NCBI GenBank assembly: GCA_022113835.1
Contig: JAILWY010000023.1
Coordinates: 17,854,001 to 17,918,000 of the forward strand
DNA length: 64,000 nucleotides
Source of the DNA: Atopsyche davidsoni
Taxonomy: Eukaryota > Arthropoda > Insecta > Trichoptera > Hydrobiosidae
Direction of reading: 5' to 3'
Shown here: in pieces, positions 47,501 through 61,916 of the stretch
How the letters are laid out: each line of letters opens with the position of its first letter
Numbering within the stretch: position 1 is the stretch's first letter
Notes under the pieces: generated by a model
The model's database searches: none
What the model was told of the DNA's origin: nothing
What the model saw: the letters and a program-made list of their open reading frames with translations, nothing else
Program-made: the position numbers and the translations under genes

Positions 47501-50177
47501 CTGAAAAGCAAATCATACCAATAAACAATTTTAACACTTGTCCCAAGATCGCCGTGTGGTATGCTTTTCCGTGCATAGGGATATTCTAGCAATCCCACGT
47601 ATACTGCGTCGTGAATTTGAATATACTGCCAGTCAATTTATTACTTTTAGATGCCTCAAAATGTAGAAATAATTGCAAATTATTGTTTTTCGTTTTGACT
47701 GAGCAGTATCTATTATTAGCTTTTATTAAATTAGTGTGTTGCAAATGATGACTGTATTTTACCTATTTTGTTTTATCGACGCCAATCTATGGTTAATTTC
47801 GATCATTTGGTTAAAAAAACATACAAACGCGTTTTTATTGATTTTAAACTGTTGTAATCTATCATGCTAGAACAAGCTCGTTTATATTCTGTGTGCGGTT
47901 TGTATATTTGCTCTGAGCCGAGAGTGTGACGCCTTCCTTCCTACAGTCTACGGACTGTTATATTGAACACGGCGATGTAAGCGCCGGCCAAAAAAACCCC
48001 GGAATGTTGTTATTTAACTTCTCATATAAAACGATTGCGCAATCAACGGATCCAGTGGCTTCTGAACGAACTCGCGCCCGCTCGATGCTATTCCACGCAT
48101 TACCTTTTCTTTGAAGCGGATTTCAGAAAGTATAGGAGCTTGTGTATCGCTTTGCTAGTGAGACGTGAAATTATTTTTAAAAAATCCAAATACATATAAT
48201 ACGTGTAACGTGCAAATAACCATGTAGCATAAAACACATGCTGCAACACAACCGACAATCGAACGGTAACGTCTTTGTTCGCGATGTTTTTATTTTTTGT
48301 TATAGACATTGTATCGCAGCGTATGATGGCAGCTTAAGTATTTTATAGGCAATGAATACTATTTGCCTATAAAGCTGATGAAGTATATTTTTTTGTTAAT
48401 TATATATTTTTTAATAGGTGAAAGGTGATTATCTCTTGTTATTTTGAGAAAAGTTGTCGTTTTGTGTTTGTAATCTAGAAGAGCAACAGGTGCCTTTAAT
48501 TTCACGTAAGTTATTTCGAGTTTATTGTAAAATACAAAATATTGATTGTAAAATTGAAGTCACACCTTGTGTTCAAATCATCGCCTAACCTTATTTTAAG
48601 TTAATGTTTGAAAATATAAATTTTCTTTAAAAATCTTAAGACGACAAGCACACGACGTTCTAAAGTCCTAACTTAAGAAAAAAATATTGTCGAAGCACTT
48701 TGGTTCGCATCAAAGCCTAGTCAGTTTGTATTTCAAATTTGCATTTTTTTAAAATAATATATTGCCCATTAGTTCATTAGGATTTTATTTTAAATTGTGG
48801 TAATATCTTGTACAAAAGCGACACTTTATCTTGGAGAATACTAAATGTTTTTAAATGATCGTTTCACATACGAAAGTAAGTTCAAAAATCCACATCAAAA
48901 TCTATATTCAACAATCGCCCCGGGGCAATCTAATTTTTATTTAGCTCTACTAGCTTATATGAGAGTGTGAGATAAATGTACCTAGTTTGCAAAATAAATA
49001 TATGTGATTCACAAGCACTTTGCGCGAATGCAGTATCAGTTTCTTTTGGGGGATATATTATAAAGCGGTTTAAATTGTATACATCGATCCTACTACCGGG
49101 TGCAGTGCAGTAATTTTTTTTCTCAATATTTAAAAATATATATATATATATTATACTTCACAAAGGTTAAATAAATTTTACCAAGTCGAATCTTGGATAA
49201 ATTATACTAAACAAACCGTAAAAAAATTTGGAAGTTATGTTTTTGGGCATGGCGAATAATAGTCGATCGTTTGTGCGCACTCGGCAGAGACTCTCCCCGT
49301 GGGTGTATTTTGTATTTGATGGGTCATAAAATAGCCAGTGTCAACTCACAAACTAGCTTTATTTGCTACCGTTAATATTTGTACAGCGATCGATTTATTT
49401 AAATAAAAAGTTATCCTGGGACTTGAACCTTATCGACTCGTCCCGATAAGTTTTCAATAGATATTTTTTAAATACGCAATATTATCCGAATGGATATCAA
49501 AGTCCACTTTTAGCGTTTAGCATTATCCGTTATGGATTTTAATAACGCGAGTCGATATCACAGTCCTGTGAAGTCTACGTTGTTGCCGATACGGTTTCGC
49601 ACTCTGTAGCGAAACGTTTTTTAGAGTGCACGAAATGAGTCAATCGATGTTAATCGAAAGAATGAATTGCTATTTTAATAGCTCTATAATTTTTATCAGG
49701 GGCGATTTTTTCACCGGGTTCAATATAAACTAATAAATGAAGAAACGTATCAAAATTATTTTGTTGGTAGAAAACAGTAACAAAATTTAAAAAAAAAACA
49801 TTTTTATATTTAAGAAAATTTCAAGGCACGCGTGTCTCTGGAAAAATGGTCGAACTATACTGATATTTATTATAATAACATTCGTTTTGCGAGACACGTA
49901 AAGTTTCATTGAAGTAATCGATAATATATTTAAAAGTATTTTATAAGCAGGTTAGCCTGGGAGAGCAGCTCGTCCGAAAAGGATAAGGTTAATAGATCGA
50001 TCGATGTCAAGAATGCAGAAGTTCGGCCTCCAGAAGCTGAGAAGAAATCAAAAGCTCCTGGCTCGGCCGGCCGAGTTATGTTCTGGAAGATATTAAATTG
50101 AACAGTGATTACTTAGTTCGTGGGGATTTAATTAAAAGCTTGACACTTAGATCAAACTATTAAAAGCAGTTAATGTA

Positions 50178-50480
50178 TCTTCTTCATCAGTGCCTCTCCT
50201 CAGAGGAGGTTGGCGACCATTTCACTGAGCATATATTCAAGCTGAATATATGCTCTGTGATATATGGCCCTTTAAATAGGAAGGAAAAGTCTGCGTATTG
50301 CTGCTGCCCAATATAAAGTATATTATATGATCCTTTTCTTGCAAAACACTGGCGTTTAACTTGGCGAATCAATAGCAGGAGCCCCCCCCACCTCGACAAG
50401 TATTTCCAGAGCACATCCCTCCGATCCATTACCGATCCTCGACACACGCTCAGGGTACAGAATGGCAGCCATGCACAAAA
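50178..50480 (-). mobile_element. Dispersed repeat family A, copy A4
   Basis: Near full-length copy, about 300 bp, both ends matching A1 and A2, with a GGCAGCAGCAATA-type internal block shared with A1 (read on the minus strand). An 86-codon frame within it (50,187-50,447 minus) is not in the same frame as the one in A1, so it is not conserved coding. Confidence 0.6.
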
Positions 50481-51296
50481 AGTATATTATTAAACAGTCG
50501 AATCACACGCAATTAATGAGGGAAATAACATTTTATGCGACGCATTTAACAGTTTATTGTTATTTAGTTTAGTCGCTCATAATTGATGCACCAAATAACT
50601 CTTTAAATTACATGAAGTTGCACAAAACTGACATCGATTTCTCTGTGTCCAATTTTTATTATTCAACTTTTTGGGGGAATTTAGTGTATTTAAGTCGAAT
50701 AATATCTTACTTTGGTACCGGTCTGCGAAGATTCTATCAGGCTTCGTGGAGATAGTCACAGTACTTGAACGCTAAGCTTACAGGCCGTCCGTGAACTCGG
50801 CCGGCGCCGCTGCACAGCCGCCAAGGCCGCCACCGGGAGCCTCGCTCATCTAACCTCAACCGTGCAAATCATGGACTGTGATACCGATGCGAGTCGATCT
50901 GTCCCGCGCTTTTGTCAATTTTTATTATGCAATCGATGAATAAATATTTTTATTTTTAAAGTGTTTATGCATTCGCTTGCCGGTAGAAAATTTTTAAACT
51001 ACATAAATTTACATGTTTTGCACGTAATCAAATTTACCAATTCAAAAGCAATGCCCAATGATTCATCGGTGACAAGTAGAATTGAAATTATTTACTATAA
51101 TCATTCGCTTAGCAATTTATTTCAAAACAAACGTAAGTTCAGTCATCTTATAAATTTCAAATTGTTAATTGACTGTCTTATTCCTTTGCAATTGCAATGT
51201 GCGTTTCTATTGTAACGTTAGTCAGACGGTTTGTCTGCTACGTCGAAGTATCGGGACTATCGGGTGACGCCTGTTTGGGTGGGGCGCGGGGCTGTC

Positions 51297-51333
51297 CAGG
51301 GTGCAGGGTGCAGGGTGCAGGGTGCAGGGTGCG
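51297..51333. repeat. 7-bp minisatellite
   Basis: Five copies of CAGGGTG. Confidence 0.85.
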
Positions 51334-51482
51334 TGGCTTGACTCTGCTGTTGAACCGTCTCCGATTGGGGCAGTTTGGACGTATTGGCCGCATTCCTGCG
51401 CTAATGTCCCGGCACTCCGACAGTGCCGCGAGAGCTGCTTGCGCAAATCCACTTCAGCATTCGGAAGCGCTCAACAGTGGAG

Positions 51483-51516
51483 GTCTCGACCGTCTCGACC
51501 GTCTCGACCGTCTCGG
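51483..51516. repeat. 10-bp minisatellite
   Basis: Three and a half copies of TCTCGACCG-type units. Confidence 0.8.
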
Positions 51517-52339
51517 GCTCGCACAGTGCCCGGCTGCGTTTACTCAAGTGTGGGGATCGTGTCGGCGTGAACAGCCGATAACCGCACGCGGGCACATTTC
51601 TGCCCGGCCGAGGCGAATCCACACTGGCCCTGAATCAAAATGTCACTCGAAAAGCTCGGTTAGCATCGGACCTAAAGTCCAAGTCCAAAGAATTCTTCTC
51701 GACTCTCCCTCGAACCTGGGAGCTATTTAATATTTTCAAATCCTTTTTTTGTATCAATGACTCGTGTTGGAAAGTTTCATCCGGGATTCCTCCCTCGTGG
51801 TAATCGCTCTGCCGTCCTGAAAATCATTATTCTTCCCATCGTTTTCCGTTTTAAACGAACCTTTCCGATGACTCGGGTGTTGAGGCGCGGACGGTGTGAA
51901 TCGGCTTCGGTACTACTGACGGCGGGCTAATTTACCGGCTACGATATGGATCCCAATGCCGTCGTGCATTATATTAATTGGCCGTATTTCTTGCGAGTTA
52001 TTTGTCTTCGTAACTGTAATTGAGCATTTTAATAATATACAATTGACGCTTGACATTCGTTTCGACGGGACGACGCGTCCGATAACTCAATTATTCGTTC
52101 GAATCGCCTAGTTCTCTCGAGTAATTTCATTTTACATCTGCTCGGTTGCATATTTATAGTGCTAGTCATATTTTTATTAGCATTCATTGTAACCCGACAA
52201 CATAAATGCGTGATTTTTGTAATTGAAAATCAAACCGTATTACATTTTCACTTCTCGCGTGATAAATCAATTTAATAAGACTGATAAACTTTACGCAAAT
52301 ATTTAATTGCGTAATAATTATTTGCAAATTGAATTGTTG

Positions 52340-52752
52340 GCATTCAGCAGCCCGCGATGGTCCTCCCGCCGAGCCGCGCGGTGCGGTGGGGCGGGGTGCG
52401 GGGCGGGGAGGGGAGGGGAGGAGCGGGAGGGGAGGGGAGGGGAGGGGAGCCCGCCTCGGCAGCCGCGCGCCCGCCTCGGCAGTCCACGCGCGGCGGCCGG
52501 CGCGGCGAGACGTTCCCCGCATTCGCGTACGCTAGCCACGTCAGCCACGCCGGCCACGCTAGCCCGGCCGTGCGAGCGGCCCGCAGTCGCGCTCGAGCAG
52601 TGGATTGTTGTTGTTGTCACAGTTGCGTAATATATCCCCGGTGGACTTGTGATTTATTTGTTACTTTGTTATATTTTTGAACGTTTGAAATTGAATTTAT
52701 TTATGGGAAGTGACTGATGTGCTTTAATCGCTCCCCGGAGATCTCCAAAACC
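52340..52752 (+). promoter_or_regulatory. GC-rich patch ending in a donor, candidate first exon
   Basis: A GC-rich block at 52,345-52,605, including a GGGGA purine tract, is followed after 150 bp by ACC|GTAAGT, a strong donor after 52,752. Open frames here on both strands are composition-driven and unlike known proteins. This fits a promoter with a short non-coding first exon on the plus strand, but there is no direct evidence of transcription. Confidence 0.2.
52384..52450. repeat. GGGGA purine tract
   Basis: Tandem GGGGA/GGGAG units on the plus strand, likely to form quadruplex or triplex structures, within a candidate promoter patch. Confidence 0.8.
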
Positions 52753-53381
52753 GTAAGTTTGTTACCTCATTTTGTTTGTTTTCTGATATGAAATTCTGTC
52801 TTCGGCTCGTGACTGTCGATGCCCGTTTATCTGCGAGGATACAATTTTCTATCAGATATAATTTTGTGCGACGGCAAATTGACGCGATCGGTTCAGATAA
52901 GCGAACCTGAATTGTCACGAGAAATCGCAACCGCGGTTATTACCCAAATTAGATAATCGTGAAATCGATTTCTATATCGAGCTATCGAAAACGAAGCAGT
53001 TCTCAGTGATATTTATAATCCTCGATTTCCAAGCGCACAAAGTCATAGAGATTGCTTTTTCTATCGTTGAAACTGATCTTCCAGTTGCGCGTACTTTCGG
53101 AGAGCAAACGAAGTGCATACCTTTTTTAATTAAGGTTCTTTGTAATGATATGAATAATCAATTAATTTGTATTTTCCCTCCCAAACTCTTTAAATAACTC
53201 CCAATACCTCCGAAATTTATTTCTAGGCTAAATATTTACTGGACAAATTAGTTTTAATTTTACGAATAGTCAGATTTGTTCAAAAATACATTATCTTGGT
53301 TTGTCGTAATAATAATTGTTATATATTTTTGTTAGTATGCATATTATACTAACATTTTTTTAAATAATATACATAAGTAAT

Positions 53382-53555
53382 CTTTCCACCTGCTTATTCT
53401 ATTGGTGACCGGTTTCGTCAACCGGTATCAAACTGAGTATAGTTGGCGAATCGGTCAACAATAAAATTAAACATGTGGAAAAATCACAAAAGAATTTTAT
53501 TTAAAATATTAAAATGGAATTTCACAGAGTACTCTCTGTCAAAAAATATTATTAC
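53382..53555 (+). mobile_element. Foldback repeat family B, copy B3 (best preserved)
   Basis: Both arms are present. The left arm TGGTGACCGGTTTCG and right arm CGAATCGGTCAACA fold on each other, flanked by TTTCCACCTG and CATGTGGAAAA. The tail TTAAAATGGAATTTCAC with GTACTCTCTGTC follows. An imperfect-palindrome body with a one-sided tail is the shared plan of the family. Confidence 0.55.
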
Positions 53556-54396
53556 TATTATACTAACATGAATATATAGTAGTGCGAAGTATGATGTTTG
53601 TGAGTTTTCGTTTATTTATGAATGTTAACCCCGTTGTGTACGAAGGGGACCAAAGTGGATGTATTTGAAATCTAATATATTTTCATTTTATTTATTCGAA
53701 ATTCAGATGATTGTAGAGATTTTGGTAACCGTTTATTGATATCGAAGATATTTGCCATTTCAAGACGCGTTCCACTAAGCTCGTCTAGTTTTTTATTCGT
53801 GATGCTAATATGATAGGTTTATAATTAAGTGTATATGTGTAGTATTGTACGCAAGGCACTCTGGGAACAATTTATATTTACATAATCACAAAATCTGCCA
53901 GGATGTCACCCGGCCAGGCAGTGGCGGGGCCGGCTGGCTCTCGAGACCTCTCCGAGTCTGCTACCAATATTATTTATTTATAAAATAACAAAATAAAATA
54001 TTCAAGTTACAAATAGTTTCGTGCGCCAAGGCAGTTGCATTAATTATTTTAATATGTATTCGATATGTGTATATTTAATGAAGCGTAGTGTATAGTCTTC
54101 AGTAGTATTATTAATTGTGTAACTTACTATGGCGTGCAGTCCGTTCGAACAGCAAAGCAATGCATAATTTACCTGTTTAAAACTTCATGTTTTTTTTCTT
54201 GTAACATATCTTCAGAAAATTGTTTTCAAAATTATATTTTATAAATATCCCTTTGTCATTTCTTGTACTTATGCACGTTATTTCAATTGCTAACTGACAA
54301 TTAACCAACCATTTATCGCTTTTGTTAACCGGCAATATTAACAAAAGTGAACATATATTTTTGGAATTAAAAGAAAAACTTCTGTACCTGTAAGTG

Positions 54397-54408
54397 TTTC
54401 ACGTGAAA
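54397..54408. promoter_or_regulatory. Palindromic E-box
   Basis: TTTCACGTGAAA is a 12-bp perfect palindrome around a CACGTG E-box, the core recognised by bHLH factors such as CLOCK/CYCLE or Myc/Max. Function is inference. Confidence 0.3.
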
Positions 54409-55699
54409 TGCTGGCTTTTACCAATCGAACAAGGAAGAAATCTTTGGTACATTTTATTTGAGTCTTCGTAAAGTGATGTTATATGAACTTTAAAAAAGGA
54501 CATCAAATGATTCAATGTCCGTACGTAGGTATAAATGTAAAATAAGTAAGTATATACAAATTTATAGTCATCTTTATTTTACGTACATGTTCTATTGTTT
54601 ATAGCTACATGTTTAATAATCGTTAATAATATCATTATTTTGTATAATCACATTTCACAATTTTAACAGATTTTCTGCATTATAATATTGATATTTTTTA
54701 GAATTAATAAAAATATACAGTATATACATAAGATAAACTGTAAAATAGTATATTTTTTCTGATAAAATAAGTTCGGGATGGTAGAAGTACAATTTTCAGT
54801 AATAAAATTTGTACATATATCATAATAAACACATAATTATATGTTATATTAAGTCTACGTCAAGCTTTGTCTTCCTACCCATAAAAGCTGCTAGGCATAT
54901 AGAACCGATCGAAGAGCTCGATGTTACAGAATTTAACTGTTGCAACGCACGTATCAATCAGCCAGGAAAGGTAGGATTGCCATAGCTACGTGTAGGTTTA
55001 TATTTTCTCGGTTGTCCGGGCTGATTTTATTTGTAGTACTTCGCATTAGTAGAAGCCGCCCCCGCCACGGGCGCCGCTGTGTGCTCGTACCTCGTATTTA
55101 CATTGTTACTGAGGCCGCGTCGGGCAAACACGCAAATCGAATGTTCATGCCTCGCTTCAATGATTACCTGTTAATTATTTTACCTTTCGCACGGGATTGC
55201 GTCGATATCACCCGGCTATGTGACTTGGCAGAACCCTAGCGAGAAACTGTAATAACAGTGTACACGTGTAACCGTTTTAAGCTTATGCCCTATAAAGGGT
55301 TAAACCTGCACGCCCAGTTTTTAATACTGAATGTTAATTACACAATTAAAACACCGGAGCCATCTGAATTAATAATAATTCTTTTAATTTAAAAATATAA
55401 GCGTGCGAATATAAAACAATACTAATATATCGCGTAACTTTTAAAATATCGTGCAAAAAACAAGTGTTTTTTTTTGTCAAATGCAATATCAAAATATGTA
55501 TGCTTAGATTTTTTTAAAAACCATTTTAAGGCAAGCAGTTCATAACTGTGCGATGGACCGCACACCACTGACCGTAAATAACTTTAAATATATATATATA
55601 TTTTTTTATATTTGTATAACTAACCCGAAAATAAAGACTGCATTGACCGCTGTCGTCGGCAACAAAAATGCAACAGGTGTCGACTGACCCCTCAGTGCC

Positions 55700-55796
55700 G
55701 GGGCCACCGGCAGCCCCGGGGTCCAGGGATCCCTGGGTCCCTGGTTCCCGTAGTCCCAGAGTCCCGGAGTCCCGGTGCCCCGGTGCCCGCGTCCTG
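55700..55796. repeat. GGGTCCC-type minisatellite with palindrome
   Basis: Degenerate 9-10 bp units of the GAGTCCCGG kind. A perfect 14-bp palindrome CCAGGGATCCCTGG lies at 55,723-55,736. Confidence 0.65.
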
Positions 55797-57029
55797 CAGA
55801 TGATATTGTGACTGCCATCGGCTCTCGAAGCGGTGGAGTTATTTACGAACTCGACTATATGTGTTTTTTTCGATAACGTATATTTAGATTTTTTTTGACC
55901 GCAGATCGTATTAATGCTTATATATTATCCTCATACTATCCAGCCTCGTATTTTTGCTTGTTGATAATTTAATTATTATGTACAACTGAAACTTAAGTAA
56001 GTTAAACTTAGTTAAGTGCACAGGATTTGGAGGGCTTTGTTATTGGTTTTTTTTCTTGTCCCATAGAGAATAAGGTACTGGAGCCATTTTCGGGTCTTTT
56101 CTATTCCTCGAAGGCGACTCCAGTATTAAAACCGAAACGTCGGAACATTAATCCAAACGGTGACATGATTTCACACCCATTGAATTAGGTTTTATGAAAG
56201 TGTAGTCCACATAACCCGTTCATATTGCAAACAAAATTTCCTTATCGGTATGTTTTGCGCCATATAACCAAATAAGATGTTGTAATCTCTAGTTGGAGAC
56301 GGGGGCGTAGAAGCTTGTTGGGGTTGTTTCTCGAAAATTAATTAATACTCATAATATGTATTCTTGTTATCTATAGCGTAAATCGTAAAAGAACATTGTT
56401 TAGCAGAAAAAAATATATTCAATTATAAGGTAAACATAAAATAGGTAATAAATTTGATTTTATAAGCTTAGAAATATATTTAATGAGAAAAGCAGTAAAT
56501 ATTCGGTCCAAATAATATATGAGTGTCGTGCCAGGATTTCTGTTCAATTCAATTTTGATAGTAAAAGAAGCATGCACATTTACTTTTATTTCATTACTCT
56601 TTCCTTGAGGCCGAGTCGGAAGGTGTGAGCGTGAAGGTGGATCGGTAACTGCTCGAAGGCGTCATATTTAGCATTTTGAAAATATTGACCTATCACAGTT
56701 CGGTTGTCGGCTGTGCCGCAGCGGGTGCAGGCAGTTCGGGAGGAGAGCGGGTAGAGAGCGAGCAGTCGGTCCGCGCCGCCGGCCTCAGCTGTTCCATTCT
56801 TATAAACTTGCTATCTATCACTCGCAGGTGATAAGCGTTATCACGATATCGTGCCATTGTTAGTTCACACGAGCTATCTGCGCGCCGTTCGTGGTTTAAT
56901 CTGTTATCAAACTGAAACGTAATAGTCTACGGCCATTGATGCCTGCGAATAAACGTTATGTCCATATTTTGTAATGATATAATCAATTACTAAGCTGCAA
57001 TTGCATTCGGTCTCTATTCCTCGAGCGGT

Positions 57030-57120
57030 AGAGATCCAAGCTAAGATTATATGAGAACGAGAAATCTATAACTGGAAGAGTGGAAGACTGCAAGGAAAGA
57101 AGTAGGTATTCGCGGGCAGA
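57030..57120 (+). repeat. Low-copy repeat pair F, copy F2
   Basis: Contains AAGCTAAGATTATATGAGA followed by ACGAGAAATC and GGAAGACTGCAAGGAAAG, matching F1 block by block with small gaps. Confidence 0.3.
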
Positions 57121-58261
57121 GGCAAGCTGACATGATACGTCTCCGGCGTTCGCCCGGAGTTTTCTTCCCATTGAACCTAGTAACAGTAAAAAACTGCTCG
57201 TTTCCAATATAACTCCTCCGAAATACGCTTTTAAAATTGGTAGATTTGATGGCCCAATGAAATCGCCGATGCTGTCTTTGCGCGCTCTCGGAGCTTATGT
57301 AATGCAGCGCGGTGCTCTATGGCCGGCGGCGCAATCTGTGAGGTTATGTGAACTTGAACTGGAGTAAACCGCGGCCGGGGATCTCGCCTCCGCCCCTCGG
57401 CCCCGCCGCCCCCGCCCCGCACCGCTTGACACAATCGGAAACCTGAGATAGCGCTGCCTGTCGCGGCTCGTGTATGATTCACCCGAAATATTCCACTTGG
57501 CCATTATTCGGACAGATTTATAAAAAATACTGTTCTGATGTCTGAACTGTCGATTGTAATCATCTTTTCTGTTAATTTTTGCGTGTGATTGCTATATGCG
57601 AGGCACTCACACACATACAAGCTCAAAAAATTAAAGCTTGATGTCTTCTTCTCGCGGGACAAATATAAAACGAATCTGGCAGTGATAGCGTACAATTTAA
57701 ACGAAAAACTATGTTTAAGCTAGTCTTCAAAAATATTTTTAAGTATATTTTCTATATAATAAAGCTTCTCAGCCTCATTTACACCGAAACAGTCTAGACT
57801 GGCACCTTCGAGCAGAAGTTCTTTTACACGACAGGATTTCTTGTAGTGTAATTGTAGGGATTGTGCAATTGCTGTTGAAAAAATATGAATTGCTAACCCG
57901 CTTATGGATCTTTACAAAGTAATAACTCTATGGTGTTATATTATTTGTAAATTTTATATAATTTGCAAATTTATTTATTTGTTTGGAGAAGCGATTCGGT
58001 TATTGTCTCAAGAGTAACTTTATCATTCACGGCGTCTCTGTCTTCTCCGGCAGAGAGAGTCCTCATAACAACAAAGCTCTATAGAAAATTTATAAAAATA
58101 GAACTAGATACATTTACATTATTTTACCAGGAAGATGGCGTTATTATCGAGATCTAAGATCCTATCGAACATTTGAACTGGTACTATCTATATCGACCTT
58201 GCCCATTTCTTTTATCAATTTCTATCTGCCGGGTGTACATTATTAACTGTTGTCAAGTTAA

Positions 58262-58323
58262 ATTTAGAGATATCGGAGCGCGAACGCGGCGGCTGGGTGC
58301 TGGAGCACAGACGAAATCGTGCG
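58262..58323 (+). promoter_or_regulatory. Short GC-rich segment ending in a strong donor
   Basis: About 60 bp of GC-rich, CpG-containing sequence ends in TGCG|GTAAGT after 58,323. It resembles a small non-coding exon or exon end, but no acceptor or coding frame supports it further. Confidence 0.14.
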
Positions 58324-60521
58324 GTAAGTTACTACGACTGACAGTTCTTTGATAATTCACATCTATCGTTCGGCAAAATGGTCGCGCAGTCTCGCGGCAG
58401 ACACGCCAGCCGTCTCGATACAAATGCTCGTTAATAAGCTCGAATATTATCCGACGTTACGTAAGCCCGAGGAGACCCCCAGATAAGCAGCCTTTGTGCC
58501 AGGTACCGCCGCAGTCACATCAATTTCCGATAGCTAGTCCAGTGCTCCCCGAGCGGCGGTCCGCAGAGCGCCAGAGTCATCGCTTGTTCCCGAATCTGCG
58601 TGCGCTGAGCCGAGCGGATTGGAGAAGAGGGCTTGTCTCGGTACCAGATTTGTATAGTCGGAAATAACAAAATAAATAATCGTCAATTATCACTGTAAGA
58701 TTGCAACCTTGTTTGTCCTATGTTTGACGAGTCTTCGATTGAGCTCACCAATTCATCGAATGGATTGCCCCAGCGGCTTTATGCCTCGGCTTTCGTCCAC
58801 CCGTTGTCGCAGCGTTAAGTGTATCCCCCCAATTGAAGACATTGAAAGTAGAAAGATTACTTCACGATCGATAAGTAATATTTACAAGATTTTATTTTGC
58901 ATTCAACTGCGTGCTTCTATTTTAAACCACCCACACGATATCGACTTCATGGCTTATCACCGTTTTGCCAAAACGAAAAGGCGAGGTCTTTGCGCCTTCG
59001 TTTCATTCCACAGGCTGTGTTTTATTAAAAACTTAATTTGATTTTCTACAGCACTGGGGCGGGTTATCCGAAAGTAGGTTGGGAGTCTCTGTATTGCCTA
59101 ATTATTCATAAAAATAAATCACATTGCTACTGAAGCAGCGCAGTGCGGCGCATGTGACGGGCGGATTGTTTGTTTGGCTCTCGCGATAAGTATTCGAATT
59201 AAACGAATTAAACGACTTTAACAATAATTGTGGGTCTTTTTAAAAATAATATTCTCTTGTAAAAACGTGACTAGTAAAAATATTCAACACGCATTTTTTA
59301 CACTTACATTTATATATCCCATCGAACCAGTGAAGCCTCGAATGGACAGAGTAGTCATGTATTTTTCATTGATACATATTAGTTTTTATTTATCAATTGT
59401 TTTTTTTTTTTTTTTTTATAAAAAGGAAATATATATATATATATAAATAAAATTTATTACAAACCGTACAATCGGCTCTAATCCAGTTTTGATCATATTT
59501 AAATTTAATTCCTAGTATTTTACTATTATCTTTAATGTTTTGTTTAAATTTATTTCTACAGACGTATTGCATTAAATTAAAATAGTAAGAATATAAATAA
59601 ATTTTATAACCAATTCAAAATTACGAATTAAAATAGTCGTTAATGTTGCACAATCAAGTTATTGTAATTGAAACTGTATGTTTTCGTTTTATTTATACAA
59701 AATAGTTATTGCAAAGTAATCACAAACGACCTGTTTATAACTTAAACGATTATAAATTGGTTAAAAACGGTTGCTGGCGTCGGATGACAATCTTTGCGGG
59801 TAGGTTTACAGGACAGGAGCAGCACTCGAGCTAAGCACTAAACTGAGTGCTGAAGATTTTGAATTTCATTTCGTGCTTATCAAAAAGAGAAAGTATATAT
59901 TGCACGCCGATCGAAAAGCGGAAGTATATTATTCACGGGTGTACGGTATTCCGTACTGGGGATGTCCTCTTCCGCTTCGGGGCGTTCTCTGTCGGACGAG
60001 TCGAACTACTCCAAGTGTTCGATCTGTTTGTAAAAAATGCTAAATTTTGTAATCGCGTACTCGGAACCGCGAGGGACTAATATTTGATAATGTAATAAAA
60101 TAATTTATCGCAACAATATCATCCGAGGGTTACCGGTAGGACACCGAACGACGACATTTACACGTCGACAATCTCGAAAAGAGATCCACACAGGGCCAAA
60201 TTATATCTGTTTTTGTACGAATCGATGAGACACAATGATGTCACGAGCGGACGGTGAGGGCACCGTTCGGCGTGAACTACCCAAACTTGCGGTATCGCGA
60301 CTGATTTTCTCATGGGCCGATAAAATGTACATATTTTCTCAAACTTAAAACAAAAAGATAATATTAATTAAAGCCAATCTGCGGGACGGCCCGCGGGTCT
60401 CAACTCGTGCGGAAATTCGCTTAAATGCCAAGAAAACTTAAAGCGCGTGGGAGGCGCCGCGCGACTCCATCGCGGGGGAAGAGCGACCCGCGACCTTTGC
60501 CGGCGCCTGCGGCTCTCGCCC

Positions 60522-60573
60522 GCCACCCTCCACCCTCCACCCTCCACCCTCCACCCTCCACCCTCCACCCGCC
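60522..60573. repeat. 7-bp minisatellite CCACCCT
   Basis: About seven copies of CCACCCT. The minus strand is G-rich. Confidence 0.85.
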
Positions 60574-61916
60574 ACCCCGCTAGATTGAACATAAATTACT
60601 AACGAGTCGCTAACTCACTGCGGCTACAAACACCCGCCTACGGTGAATGCAGCTGTGAGTTCATTTCCTATTACGGGCACTGCGCCGTCTTCATCCGCAG
60701 GTATTTAAATTTCACTCTCTTCTTACACTAAAAGTCATTCATTACTTTTAATAGTTATTTACGGAAGTTTGATTCTAAGCACAAAAGTAAATAACCAAAA
60801 AAATACATCAGGGAAAGATTAGGAAATTCACGATTATTAAATCTTTTTACTAACAATCGAGTGAGTAAATGTGCGTGCTTATTCTTTTTTTTCCGCCCAT
60901 TGTACTTGCTACCTGCATTTGCGGCCAAACCGTTGCCAACTTTTTATGCTGCCGCAAAATATAAATTCGAGGACGATCACTACATTGGTTAATCTATAAA
61001 ATATGATTTTAAGATATTTTAATTATTTTATAATGTTCTACTATATTGTAGCTCAAGTTAAAAAAATCCCAACGATTATTATCTTTGAGCTACGCGTGCG
61101 CTTACTAACCTACCTTATGACTATACATAAAAATATATTTATATTTATCATCGCCTACATTGTTTGTAAAACCAAAACGCAACGACCGCAAAGCAGATAG
61201 TGTAGCTCAGCGTTGTATAACAACTCAAAATAATTAGGTTTATTGAGGAGTAGCCACGAATTTACACAAAATATTAGTTGAAATTTAAATATGTTGAGTT
61301 TTACGATGATTTTAGGAAAGGTAGAACTGTCAAAAAAAAAATAGGTCTCATCCACCAGAACCTGGTTTAACTTGTGAAACTATCTATTTATAACAAATAT
61401 GCCCATCCAAAAAGCTAGGATATTCCCATATACTTTTTTCAGAGGGAGCGTTTTCGCTCTTAAAGGGCTGAAAATATGTTAATGACATTATCTCAAAGCC
61501 AATCGGTTTTGCTTAAAAGTGCACAGAAATACATCCTAACCCTAGCTTTGTTCCCAAAATCTAGAACATATAAACACGATCGATGCTTAATCAATCAATG
61601 CATTTTATAAATATTGCACGTATCAGTAATCAACTAGCACGGTTGCTTTAAATATGTTATATTATTACATTTAAAAAATGTTACTTATAAGAACTGATAT
61701 ATTTATTGTACGTATCAAGTCTTCATAGCGTAAATGCTTTGTTTCTTTGACACAATCAAACTGGTTATTTTAATTCTGTCTCTAAAAAGCAATAAGAATG
61801 AATGTGTGTTATCTAATAAGCTGGTAAGTGAGTGTGCGCGCTATAAACCGCAGTGCACGAGCGGTCTGCAGCTGAGGCGCGATACGAGCTCGCCTCGTCC
61901 CTGAATGAACCTGCTC

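Noticed and set aside
50187..50447. 86-codon frame inside family A copy A4
   Set aside because: The frame is not shared by copies A1 or A2, so it is not a conserved element protein.
51197..51730. 177-codon open frame on the plus strand
   Set aside because: Crosses two minisatellites (CAGGGTG and the TCTCGACCG unit), giving repeated CRVQGAG- and LDR-type peptides; no family match.
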